From Oscillospiraceae bacterium (GTDB lineage: Bacteria; Bacillota; Clostridia; Oscillospirales; Acutalibacteraceae): DNA of 64,000 nucleotides. The notes below the pieces were generated by a model, which made no database searches, was not told where the DNA came from, and saw only the letters and a list, made by a program, of their open reading frames with translations. The DNA lies in assembly GCA_015065845.1 (NCBI GenBank), contig SVPQ01000003.1, positions 62,001 through 126,000 on the forward strand, written 5' to 3'. Shown one piece after another: positions 50,853 to 60,096 of the stretch. The position numbers were made by a program, and so were the translations under genes. Each line of letters starts with the position of its first letter. The first letter of the stretch is position 1.

Positions 50853-51029
50853 TTAATAATATTTGCGTTTACGAGCAGCCTCGGATTTTTTCTTTCTCTT
50901 TACAGAGGGTTTTTCATAATGCTCTCTTTTACGAACTTCTTGGATAACACCGTCTCTTGATGTTTGTCTTTTGAATCTACGAAGAGCACTGTCTAAGGAC
51001 TCGTTTTCTTTAACTTTTACCTGACTCAT
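50853..51029 (-). CDS. rpsU: 30S ribosomal protein S21 (58 aa; absent from ORF track)
   Basis: Manual translation [65 protein letters not shown] upstream. Confidence 0.95.
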   Translation of the reverse strand: MSQVKVKENESLDSALRRFKRQTSRDGVIQEVRKREHYEKPSVKRKKKSEAARKRKYY

Positions 51030-51158
51030 TTAACATTCCCTCCCTCCGTTGTTACCAACAAAGGTATAATTATCATAATACATATGCCATTATACAAGAA
51101 ATCAAGCAATGTGTCAAGTAAAATTTTTTAAGAATTTGTTAAAATCAAATTTTCTTGA

Positions 51159-51974
51159 TTATTTTGCGTAATTTCCGACCATAATCATATATTCACCGAT
51201 TTGTGCACCGAATTCAGGAGCACCATCCATAATGAGTTTACCTTTTTGTACTGATTCCAACATATCATCAATAGACATTAAAATACCTAATGCACTATCG
51301 AGATTGTCAAAACGCATTGTAAAGAATGGTAATGCTCTCTTATATTCGCCACGACCTGCTTTACTTTTACCTGCCTTTATTCTTATGTAAGCAGAAACTG
51401 TTGGTTCGTCATTAACTTTCCATGCATAAACACGGTCAGGGCTTTTACTGGTCCAGTCGTGAATTGTTTCGTGACCCATTTTATTGAGTGCGCTTATACC
51501 CGCAGAAAGAAGGTAGAAATAGCATTTTACAAGAAGTCTTTTATCTTCTTCCTTTTCCGGTGGTGTTTCAAGACCTAAAAGATTTGCCATTTTAAGAAGT
51601 GCCATCATAAATACGCCGAATTCATAAACGAAATTTACACCTTTCATTTTAGGAAGTGTTGCCGGACCAATTTTGCCTTTGAAAAATGCGTTCATTGTTT
51701 CAACACTCTTGAATTCAAGTTCAACAAATTTTTGTTTATCTACCCTCTGGGCAACTTTATTTGCATGAATAAGCCATTCATCACCATTTACAACAAAATG
51801 TGTAGCCCATTTGCCATCAGGTGCTTCTGCGTCACGACAACTAACCTGAAAAACACAATGCACTTTTTCAAATTTTTTCTTGAGTGACGGAACATCCTGG
51901 ACAATTGTTTTTAAAAGCGGTAAAGCACCACATAAGAATATTTTATTGGTATAAAGTTGTTCTTTATCTGCCAA
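51159..51974 (-). CDS. SCP2-like (sterol carrier fold) protein
   Basis: TTG start near 51974 with AAGGGA 8 nt upstream preferred to 51992; C-terminal domain resembles that of 55364-56131. Confidence 0.5.
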   Translation of the reverse strand: MADKEQLYTNKIFLCGALPLLKTIVQDVPSLKKKFEKVHCVFQVSCRDAEAPDGKWATHFVVNGDEWLIHANKVAQRVDKQKFVELEFKSVETMNAFFKGKIGPATLPKMKGVNFVYEFGVFMMALLKMANLLGLETPPEKEEDKRLLVKCYFYLLSAGISALNKMGHETIHDWTSKSPDRVYAWKVNDEPTVSAYIRIKAGKSKAGRGEYKRALPFFTMRFDNLDSALGILMSIDDMLESVQKGKLIMDGAPEFGAQIGEYMIMVGNYAK

Positions 51975-51997
51975 AAATCTCAGTCCCTTCAAATTAA

Positions 51998-52028
51998 TTC
52001 GGAATGCGGAATGCTTAATTCGGAATTA
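51998..52028. repeat. Heptamer array (TTCGGAA/TGCGGAA)
   Basis: TTCGGAA TGCGGAA TGCTTAA TTCGGAA TTA; shares AATTCGGAATGCG with 23407-23419. Confidence 0.75.
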
Positions 52029-52053
52029 TCACATTCTGCCCGATATACCCTAT

Positions 52054-52162
52054 AATTTTGTTCAGAAGTGCTCAGGTTTGGTTTTTAGCGACCCCGAAGC
52101 GTACAAAAGGTACATGAGTTCGGGTCGATAAAAGCCAAAGATGAGTGCTTATGAGCAAAATT
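52054..52162. repeat. Long imperfect foldback with conserved apex CCCGAAGCGTACAAAAGGTACATGAGTTCGGG
   Basis: About 40-nt arms pair; apex 52093-52124 matches 11232-11262; overlaps transketolase stop codon. Confidence 0.8.
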
Positions 52163-53171
52163 AAAATTCATCGTCCCAGTCGTTATCTTCTTCAAAGTCC
52201 GCTTTCATTACTTCACGAACTGCAGCAATAATACCGTTTGAGTCGATACCGAGAGTTGACATAATATCTTCGTGAAGACCTATTGGAGCGAATTCGTCCT
52301 GAATACCAAGTTTTTTGAATGCACAACCTTTACCTGATTCAACAACTACTTCTGCAACTGCTGAACCAAGACCGCCGATTACTGTGTGGTCTTCAACAGT
52401 AATAATACGACGAGTTTCTGTAACTGCCTTTAAAATTGCTTCTTTATCAATTGGTTTTATTGTGTGCATATCCAACACACGAACTTTAAGACCATCTGCA
52501 TTGTCAAGGAATTCTGCTGCCTGTAAAGCCTGGAATACGCAGGAACCACAAGCAATAATTGTAAGGTCTGTACCCTCGTGAACTTCTACTGCTTTACCAA
52601 GTTCAAAACCATAGTTTGCATCTTTATAAAGAACACGGTCAAAACCACGGTTAATTCTTATATAGAATGGGCCTGGTGTGTTGTAAGCCGCCATAACTGC
52701 GTTGTATGTTTCGTAACCATCTGCAGGGCAGATAACTGTAAGATTAGGAATTGAACGGGTAAGAGCCAAATCACAGATAGCGTGGTGAGTAGAACCTGCC
52801 TGACCGAAAGATGTACCTGAGTGAGTTGCAATAACTTTTGCATTTACATTCTGGTAGCAAAGGTCTGTGTGGAGTTGGTCTGCAGAACGGAATGATGCAA
52901 ATTGTGAGAATGTTGAAAGGAATGGTACAAGACCTGCTTTTGCCATACCTGCCGCAACACCGAACATATTTTGCTCTGCAATACCTACATTGAAAAATCT
53001 GTCAGGGAATTTCTTCTGGAAATCACCTATTTTTGTTGATTTTGCAAGGTCAGCTGTTAAAGCAACAACCTCAGGATGTGCTTCTGCTAATTCAACAAGA
53101 GCCTGACCATAAATTTCAGCAGTTGAAAGAGATGTTGATTGTTCTGCTGTGTAAGATAATCCGCCAGCCAT
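52161..53171 (-). CDS. Transketolase C-terminal subunit
   Basis: AEQNMFGVAAGMAKAGLVPFLSTFSQFASFR; start set at MAGGLSY with AAGGAGG. Confidence 0.92.
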   Translation of the reverse strand: MAGGLSYTAEQSTSLSTAEIYGQALVELAEAHPEVVALTADLAKSTKIGDFQKKFPDRFFNVGIAEQNMFGVAAGMAKAGLVPFLSTFSQFASFRSADQLHTDLCYQNVNAKVIATHSGTSFGQAGSTHHAICDLALTRSIPNLTVICPADGYETYNAVMAAYNTPGPFYIRINRGFDRVLYKDANYGFELGKAVEVHEGTDLTIIACGSCVFQALQAAEFLDNADGLKVRVLDMHTIKPIDKEAILKAVTETRRIITVEDHTVIGGLGSAVAEVVVESGKGCAFKKLGIQDEFAPIGLHEDIMSTLGIDSNGIIAAVREVMKADFEEDNDWDDEF

Positions 53172-53172
53172 A

Positions 53173-54045
53173 TTATTCTGCCTCCTTCTCAACACGCTCT
53201 ACGCGTTTTTTGTATGTTTCTTCAAGAGCTTTTTTACCGTTTTCATATTTAGCATCGTCAAATGCACCATAGTGCCATCTGAAATCGCCTTCAATGAAAT
53301 CAATACCGCAACCCTTTATTGTATCGCAAAGAATTAAAACAGGTTTGTCTGTTTCGTTATTGTATGCAAAGTCAATTGCTTCACAAAGTTCTTTAATGTT
53401 ATTACCATCAACCTTTTTAACAATAAAACCGAATGCTTCCCACTTATCTGCAAGTGGTTCAAGTGCCATAACTTCTTCTGTTGGTCCGTCAATCATATTG
53501 TGGTTACGGTCAACGAAAGTAATAAGGTTTGTAAGTTTGTAGTGAGCCGCAGACATTGCTGCTTCCCAGTTTGAACCTTCGTCCAATTCACCGTCACCGA
53601 GAACTACGAATGTTTTGAAATCTTTCTTTAAAAGACGAGCCGCAAGAGCAGTACCAACACCAATTGAAAGTCCGTGACCGAGTGAACCTGTTGAAGCGTC
53701 AACACCTACAACTTTATTTGAGTCAAGGTGCATACCCATTTTTGAACCTGAAAGGTTAAAAGTTTTGAGCATTTCTTTATCATTGAAACCTAAATCGCAA
53801 AGAACAGGTGCATAAGCAATACCTGCGTGACCTTTACTTAAAATAAATCTGTCGCGGTCTTCCCAATTTGGTTCTTCAACTTTAATGTGCATATATTTGT
53901 GGTAGCACACTGTCATAATATCCATAACACTCATACCACCACCGATATGACCGCTACCTGCCCAGTATGTAGTATCAAGGCAGAGGTTACGAAGCTCGTG
54001 TGCTTTCTTTTCAAGACTTAACCACTCTTGTTTTGTTAATGCCAT
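53173..54045 (-). CDS. Transketolase N-terminal subunit
   Basis: GSGHIGGGMSVMDIM, GDGELDEGSNWEAAM TPP motif. Confidence 0.92.
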   Translation of the reverse strand: MALTKQEWLSLEKKAHELRNLCLDTTYWAGSGHIGGGMSVMDIMTVCYHKYMHIKVEEPNWEDRDRFILSKGHAGIAYAPVLCDLGFNDKEMLKTFNLSGSKMGMHLDSNKVVGVDASTGSLGHGLSIGVGTALAARLLKKDFKTFVVLGDGELDEGSNWEAAMSAAHYKLTNLITFVDRNHNMIDGPTEEVMALEPLADKWEAFGFIVKKVDGNNIKELCEAIDFAYNNETDKPVLILCDTIKGCGIDFIEGDFRWHYGAFDDAKYENGKKALEETYKKRVERVEKEAE

Positions 54046-54084
54046 AAGAATTACCTCCCGTTTATCCTTTAATTTTTATTTTAA

Positions 54085-55350
54085 TTATTTAAAAAGTTCC
54101 GGATGATTATTTTTAACTACCTTAAATGCTTCATCAGCAATTTCAATAGTTCTGTTGATATCTTCATGAGTCAATGCCGCATTTATGAAATGGTTGTGGT
54201 GAGATGCAAAGAATACACCTCTGTTAACACATTCTGCAATCCAGTCCTGATGGAGAAGCATCGAGTCATCATTTGCAATTCTCAAATAGAAAAGTGCCGG
54301 TGGGCCTGATGTAACTAAATCAAATCCGTTTTCTGCACCCGCTTTTTTAAGACCTGTTAAAAGTTCAGTACCAAGGTCATTGAAAAGTTTTGGTGCATTT
54401 ATTGCTTTTAATTTATTAATACAAGCAATACAAGCGGCGAATGGCACTGCACTCATCCAGTAAGAACCTGTGTAAGAAAGTGATGAAGCGGCACTTCTTA
54501 AAAATTCTTTACCACAGAATGCAGACATATTGTAACCATTTGCAAGTGCTTTACAGAAACAGATTATATCTGCTTCAAAGCCAAAGAAATGGTCAGAACC
54601 CGCTAAATCGAGACGGAAACCTGCACGAACATCGTCTATAATAAGAACAATATCTTTTTCTGTACAAATTTTTCTTACTTCCTGCCAGAAACCATCTATA
54701 GGGAAAGCGTTGTCAAAGAAGTTACCGTGGTTATATGGTTGAGCAATGATTGCCGCAACTTCGCCTTCATTTTCTTCTAAAGTCTTTTTAAGACCTTCAA
54801 TATCATCCCATTTGCAATATAAGTTGTTTGCAACATCTTCAGGAGTAACGCCAGGGTAGTCAATTTTTTGCACCATTGGTGAAACACCGTGATAGAAGCC
54901 GTTAAAGAAAATGAGTTTCTTTCTGTGTGTGTAAGCACGAGCAGTTAAAATAGCACCTTGTGTTGCATCGTTACCATTCTTTGCAAAAAATGCCCAGTCT
55001 GCAGTGTTTACTGTATCAACTAAAAGTTCTGCACATTCAACCATAACTTTGTCAGGTGAAGAGGTACAGTTACCCTTTTTAATCTGCTCAATAGCGGCGT
55101 TGTCAACATCTTCATCGCAATAACCTAAAATGTTAGGACCATAAGCACACATATAGTCAATATATTTGTTGCCGTCAACATCCCAGAAGTAACTGCCTTG
55201 TGCTTTTTCTGAAAAACGGGGCCATCTGTTAACAGGAATAAACTGACCTTCTGCAGGGCCTAAATGCCCGTAAACACCTGATGGAATAACTTTAGAAGCT
55301 CTGTCGTACCATTCATCAGATTTTGTAGTTGTATATAATGGAAAAGACAT
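54085..55350 (-). CDS. Class III PLP aminotransferase (GSA-aminomutase-like)
   Basis: FWDVDGNKYIDYMCAYGPNILGY; IIDDVRAGFRLDLAG; CKALANGYNMSA PLP-Lys. Confidence 0.85.
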   Translation of the reverse strand: MSFPLYTTTKSDEWYDRASKVIPSGVYGHLGPAEGQFIPVNRWPRFSEKAQGSYFWDVDGNKYIDYMCAYGPNILGYCDEDVDNAAIEQIKKGNCTSSPDKVMVECAELLVDTVNTADWAFFAKNGNDATQGAILTARAYTHRKKLIFFNGFYHGVSPMVQKIDYPGVTPEDVANNLYCKWDDIEGLKKTLEENEGEVAAIIAQPYNHGNFFDNAFPIDGFWQEVRKICTEKDIVLIIDDVRAGFRLDLAGSDHFFGFEADIICFCKALANGYNMSAFCGKEFLRSAASSLSYTGSYWMSAVPFAACIACINKLKAINAPKLFNDLGTELLTGLKKAGAENGFDLVTSGPPALFYLRIANDDSMLLHQDWIAECVNRGVFFASHHNHFINAALTHEDINRTIEIADEAFKVVKNNHPELFK

Positions 55351-55363
55351 TTTTTACCCTCCC

Positions 55364-56131
55364 TTATGCCAAATATAATGCTACACGGTCTAAAATACGG
55401 TTGACATTGTCAAGCATATTAACCATACCGTGCATTTCGATTTTACCAGTACCAATGCAAGTAAGAGCATTAACTTTGCCATCAAACAAAGCTCTTGCTG
55501 TTTCAATTGAGTCAAAAATCATAGCCGCTCTGTATTTTTCAGGCGGTTTCTTGACTGTAACAAGACGATTATCTTTACAGATAAGTTCAACACCTATATC
55601 GTTTTTAATTCCTATGTAAACGCTACCATCAATAATATGTGATGCACTGAATTTACCGATTTCATCATTATTACCAATCTGTGCAATTGCAACACCTATT
55701 GTGTAAAGCATAAGACGGGTACTTCTCTCAAAAAATACAGGGTCTTTCAAATCTTCTTCAGTTGCTCTCATATATTTAGAAAGCACATCTGTAAGTGGTG
55801 TGAATTTTTTAAGTAAAAAGTTAATGTGTGTAAAACCTTTTGATGGAATCGGTGTGACTGTACCATCTATAAGTCCATTAAACTTTTCTGGTGATGAAAA
55901 TGGTAATTTAACATCACAAGCACCACAACCCTGTTCCATACGGCATTTGCCATTTTTAAAGAACAATGTTGCAGCAGGACCACCTTTTACATCAAAGCCT
56001 ATTGAAATAGGTTTCTGGTCTTTAATAATTTCATTAGCTTCAGGTACTAATTCGCAAAGATTTTCTAAAGTACCCAAAACTCCGAACATATTGATATATG
56101 CAAGTGTTTTTGCATCCATCATATTCTGCAT
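55364..56131 (-). CDS. SCP2-like protein
   Basis: Duplicated SCP2-like segments; ARALFDGKVNALTCIGTGKIEMHG. Confidence 0.5.
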   Translation of the reverse strand: MQNMMDAKTLAYINMFGVLGTLENLCELVPEANEIIKDQKPISIGFDVKGGPAATLFFKNGKCRMEQGCGACDVKLPFSSPEKFNGLIDGTVTPIPSKGFTHINFLLKKFTPLTDVLSKYMRATEEDLKDPVFFERSTRLMLYTIGVAIAQIGNNDEIGKFSASHIIDGSVYIGIKNDIGVELICKDNRLVTVKKPPEKYRAAMIFDSIETARALFDGKVNALTCIGTGKIEMHGMVNMLDNVNRILDRVALYLA

Positions 56132-56249
56132 AAGTTTTTCTCCCTTCCGAGGTTTTTGTTCATAACAATACTATTTTATTTTACCAAATTATATCAGTAA
56201 AGTCAACAAATCTTTATGTATAAAACACAAATTTTTTATAGAAAATTAC

Positions 56250-56277
56250 TTGACATTTTGTCTTATAATAGTATAAT
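56250..56277 (+). promoter_or_regulatory. Promoter for 56341 aminotransferase
   Basis: TTGACA-16 nt-TATAAT. Confidence 0.6.
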
Positions 56278-56340
56278 TATAAGTGAACACATATTCACTT
56301 TTTCGGAAGTGTTTGAATTTACTTTTCAGGAGGTTTTATA

Positions 56341-57822
56341 ATGGACACAAGATTCGCTATCACAGAGTACCATGATGCTCAAGAGGTTACAAAACAACTC
56401 GACAACCTCATAAAACAACCAATTTACACAATTAAGCCAGATGTTCTTAAAAAATATGAAGAAGAATATTATGGCAAAAAATGTGCAAAAAGTAAAGAAA
56501 TGATTGAAGAAGCAAAACAGGTTATCCCAGGTGGTGTGCAGCACAACCTTGCTTTTAACTATCCTTTCCCACTCGTTTTCACAAAAGCTGATGGTATGAT
56601 GCTTTATGATATTGATGGTAATGAATATTTTGACTTCCTCCAGGCAGGTGGCCCTACTGTTCTCGGTTCTAACCCTAAAGAAGTAAGAGACCAGGTTATC
56701 GACCTTCTTAATACTTGCGGTCCTTCAACAGGTCTTTTCCACGAATTTGAATATAAATTAGCAAAGAAAATTTCTGACAGTGTTGAATCTGTAGATATGT
56801 TCCGTATGCTTGGTTCAGGTACAGAAGCATGTATGGCAGCAATTCGTGTTGCAAGACTTGCTACAAAGAAAAAAAATATAGTTAAAATGGGTGGCGCTTA
56901 CCACGGTTGGTCTGACCAACTCGGTTACAGTATCCGCGTTCCTGGTTCAAAATTCACACAAGCTCACGGTGTTCCGCTTTACCTCTTTAAACATACTCAA
57001 GAATTCTTCCCAAATGACCTTGATTCACTTGAAAGAGTTCTTCGTAAAAACCAATTAAAAGGCGGTACTGCTGCAGTATTTATGGAACCAATCGGTCCTG
57101 AAAGCGGTACAAGACCTCTTGACAAAGACTTCAATAAGGGTGTTGAAAGACTTTGCCGTAAATATGGCGCACTTCTTATCTTTGATGAAGTTGTTACAGG
57201 TTTCCGAATTGGTATGGCTGGTGCACAAGGTTACTACGGTGTTTCACCTGACCTTACAATCTTCGGTAAAGTTATTGCTGGTGGTTATCCGGGTGCCGGC
57301 GGTATCGGTGGTAAGAAAGAATATATGAAATACCTCGGTGCTGGTCTTGACGCAAGTGGCGAAAAAGTTAAGAAAGCATTTATGGGTGGTACAATGGCTG
57401 CTACTCCACTTTCTTGCGTTGCTGGTTACTATACACTTGAAGAAATCGACAGACAAAACGCTTGTCAGAAAGCAGGTCAGATGGGTGACAGACTTACTAA
57501 AGGTCTTCAGGAACTCATTAAAAAATACAACCTTCCATTCGTAGCTTTCAACCAGGGTTCTGTTTGTCATATTGATACAGTTGGTACAATGCATTACTCA
57601 ATCAACTGGTCTAAACCTTGGGAAATCCCGGGCGTTCTTTCAGCTACAAGCGAAAGAAAGAAAGAAATGCAACATATGGGTGCAGCGTACATGGCAGAAG
57701 GTCTTGTTACTCTTGCAGGTAGCCGTCTTTACACAAATGCTCAGTACACACCTGAACTTATTGACGAAGCTCTCGTAAGATTTGACAGAGTATTCCAGAA
57801 TGTTGATAAAAAAGAAGGCTAA
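56341..57822 (+). CDS. Class III PLP aminotransferase (GSA-aminomutase-like)
   Basis: LYDIDGNEYFDFLQAGGPTVLG; LLIFDEVVTGFRIGMAGAQ; FGKVIAGGYPGAG. Confidence 0.88.
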   Translation: MDTRFAITEYHDAQEVTKQLDNLIKQPIYTIKPDVLKKYEEEYYGKKCAKSKEMIEEAKQVIPGGVQHNLAFNYPFPLVFTKADGMMLYDIDGNEYFDFLQAGGPTVLGSNPKEVRDQVIDLLNTCGPSTGLFHEFEYKLAKKISDSVESVDMFRMLGSGTEACMAAIRVARLATKKKNIVKMGGAYHGWSDQLGYSIRVPGSKFTQAHGVPLYLFKHTQEFFPNDLDSLERVLRKNQLKGGTAAVFMEPIGPESGTRPLDKDFNKGVERLCRKYGALLIFDEVVTGFRIGMAGAQGYYGVSPDLTIFGKVIAGGYPGAGGIGGKKEYMKYLGAGLDASGEKVKKAFMGGTMAATPLSCVAGYYTLEEIDRQNACQKAGQMGDRLTKGLQELIKKYNLPFVAFNQGSVCHIDTVGTMHYSINWSKPWEIPGVLSATSERKKEMQHMGAAYMAEGLVTLAGSRLYTNAQYTPELIDEALVRFDRVFQNVDKKEG

Positions 57823-57837
57823 TTAAAACATTTTATA

Positions 57838-57860
57838 AAGCACGGATTTTTCCGTGCTTT
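57838..57860 (+). terminator. Terminator/attenuator hairpin
   Basis: AAAGCACGGATTTTTCCGTGCTTT. Confidence 0.6.
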
Positions 57861-57885
57861 ATTAGTAGATAAAGGAGAAAAACTT

Positions 57886-59106
57886 ATGGATATTCTCGAA
57901 GCAAAACAAATAGTTATTAAAGCTGGTCACGAATTATTAAAAGCAGGGCTTATTGTGCGTACATGGGGTAATATCAGTTGCAGGGTAAGTGACACACAGT
58001 TTGTCATTACACCAAGCGGCAGAGCTTATGAAGATTTGACACCAGATGATATTGTTCTCGTTAATATTTCTGACCTTTCTTATGAGGGTGAAGTTAAACC
58101 ATCTTCTGAAAAAGGTATTCACGCATCTTGTTATGAGTTAAGACCTGACTGTAATTTTGTTATTCATACACATCAGGCAAATGCTTCTATTGTAAGTGCT
58201 TTAGGATACGATATAAATTCGCTTACAGAAGAACATTCAGCTATCATCGGTAGCGATGTTCCTTGCGCTAGTTATGGTCTTCCCGGTACCGGAAAATTAA
58301 GACAGGGCGTTATTGATGCACTTAATCGTTCAAAGTCAAAAGCAATTATTTTGGCACACCACGGTGCAGTTTGTGTAGGTACTGACTATGATGATGCATT
58401 TAAAGTAGCAAGTACTTTAGAAGATGTTTGTGAAAAATATATTGCTGACCGTTGCAGTGAAGTTTCTGGCAAAGCAGTTGGCACTCTTTTAAGTGTTAAA
58501 GATTATATTGCCGGTGTATTTACATCTGATTCAAATTACAAAGCAGAAAAAGAATTTGCTCCGTTTGACAGTGAAAGAAACGGCGACACTATGAGCATTT
58601 TTGCAGAAGACAAAGACCCTGTAAAAATCGATATTAAATCTGGTGCTTTAGTCGGTGGCGGAGAAATCCCTGAAAATGCAGATTTACACCTTGCTATTTA
58701 TAAAAAGCGAGAAGATGTAAACTTCATTCATCACTCTCACAATGAATATGTTAAAGCAATTTCAAAACAAGGTAAAAAGATGAAACCTCTTCTTGATGAC
58801 TTTGCTCAGCTCATTGGTCCAACAGTTAAATGTGCAATTTTCGATACAAATTCAACATTAAAATCCGCTAAAAAAGTTACAAAAGCACTCGGCAATAAAA
58901 ATGCAGTTCTTATTAAAGATAATGGTGCTATTTGCGTAGCAGGTACAAAATATGACGCAGAAGCAATCGAAATTGTTATGGATAAGGGTTGCAAAACTTT
59001 AGTTGGTGCAAATCTTTACAGTGGTGTTAAAACAATAAACGCAATTGAAGCAAATCTTATGAGAATTATTTATAAGATGAAATATTCTAAAAAAGCAGGG
59101 AAGTAA
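57886..59106 (+). CDS. Class II aldolase/adducin family, two tandem domains
   Basis: RTWGNISCRVSDTQFVITPSG, FVIHTHQANASIV, LAHHGAVCVG; second copy IHHSHNEYVKAI, LIKDNGAICVAG. Confidence 0.85.
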   Translation: MDILEAKQIVIKAGHELLKAGLIVRTWGNISCRVSDTQFVITPSGRAYEDLTPDDIVLVNISDLSYEGEVKPSSEKGIHASCYELRPDCNFVIHTHQANASIVSALGYDINSLTEEHSAIIGSDVPCASYGLPGTGKLRQGVIDALNRSKSKAIILAHHGAVCVGTDYDDAFKVASTLEDVCEKYIADRCSEVSGKAVGTLLSVKDYIAGVFTSDSNYKAEKEFAPFDSERNGDTMSIFAEDKDPVKIDIKSGALVGGGEIPENADLHLAIYKKREDVNFIHHSHNEYVKAISKQGKKMKPLLDDFAQLIGPTVKCAIFDTNSTLKSAKKVTKALGNKNAVLIKDNGAICVAGTKYDAEAIEIVMDKGCKTLVGANLYSGVKTINAIEANLMRIIYKMKYSKKAGK

Positions 59107-59135
59107 AAAATGGTCGCTTACGCGACCATTTTTTA
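59105..59135 (+). terminator. Rho-independent terminator
   Basis: AAAAAATGGTCGC-TTAC-GCGACCATTTTTT. Confidence 0.8.
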
Positions 59136-59262
59136 ATGCAAAATTCAAAATGCAAAATGCAGAATTTCGGAAACGCTTCGCGTTTGATTATAATTATAAG
59201 TGAACAGAAACAAAAATATCCTATCATTTTTCAGTTTTTAACTAAAAATGATAGGATATCTA

Positions 59263-59502
59263 TTACTTTGAAAGCTCTTCAAAAGTGATATTAAAAACTC
59301 GTGTAAAAGCTTTTATCTCAATATCAGTAACAAATCTTTTACCACATTCTATTCGTTGTATTGCATTTTTATCTATATCAAGACCTACTAATTGCAATTT
59401 GTCTGCAAGTTCTCTTTGAGATATTTTCATTTTATTACGATAGAAAGCAATATTTTTACCACAAATGTTATTTAAACCATCTTGAGTTTTATTTATGAAC
59501 AT
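59263..59502 (-). CDS. XRE-type HTH regulator
   Basis: CGKNIAFYRNKMKISQRELADKLQLVGLDIDKNAIQRIECGKRFVTDIEIKAFTRVF; ATG 59502 after AAAGGATGG. Confidence 0.85.
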   Translation of the reverse strand: MFINKTQDGLNNICGKNIAFYRNKMKISQRELADKLQLVGLDIDKNAIQRIECGKRFVTDIEIKAFTRVFNITFEELSK

Positions 59503-59514
59503 ATAACCATCCTT

Positions 59515-59588
59515 TTGACATTTAGTGCTTGTCAACAAAAAGATTATATGTTATTATTTAGATGTTATTGACACTCACTAAATGTCAA
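59515..59588. promoter_or_regulatory. Paired operator candidates TTGACA-N9-TGTCAA
   Basis: 59515-59535 TTGACATTTAGTGCTTGTCAA; 59568-59588 TTGACACTCACTAAATGTCAA (inverse TTGACATTTAGTGAGTGTCAA). Confidence 0.7.
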
Positions 59589-59708
59589 TATATGTAAAAT
59601 TAGATAAAGTAGTAAAATTATGTTTTTTACGAATAAGGTTTGCTTTTAAATTCAGCTGTTTTTATACCCATATTATGAAAATGTGATTACTTTAAGAGGA
59701 GAATATAG

Positions 59709-59960
59709 ATGAACATATTTGAGATTTATTATAATGCAGTTGCAAATAGTTACGATACCGACCTTGATGGTGCAAAAGAAATCATTGAAAAATTTATTAA
59801 AGAACTGAAAAAAGAATTAGACGAGTCCGATGACGAAAAAGTAAAAACTTTGTGGTATGAAGAATTCGCGGGTAAAGAATACCCCGATGCAGAAGAATTT
59901 CTCGCAACAATTTTTATGTTTGGTAAAAACCCATTTATACCCAAAAAGAGAAATGAATAA
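59709..59960 (+). CDS. Small acidic protein (83 aa), unknown
   Basis: aagaggag RBS; MNIFEIYYNAVANSYDTDLDGAKEIIEKFIKELKKELDESDDEK... Confidence 0.65.
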   Translation: MNIFEIYYNAVANSYDTDLDGAKEIIEKFIKELKKELDESDDEKVKTLWYEEFAGKEYPDAEEFLATIFMFGKNPFIPKKRNE

Positions 59961-60096
59961 AATAACACAAAAAACATCCTATCATTTAGGTTTACAAAAA
60001 ACTTTAAATGATAGGATGAACTTATTTTATTGAATTGTAATTACAATCAAACGCGAAGCGTTTCCGAAATTCTGCATTTTGCATTTTGCATTCTGC

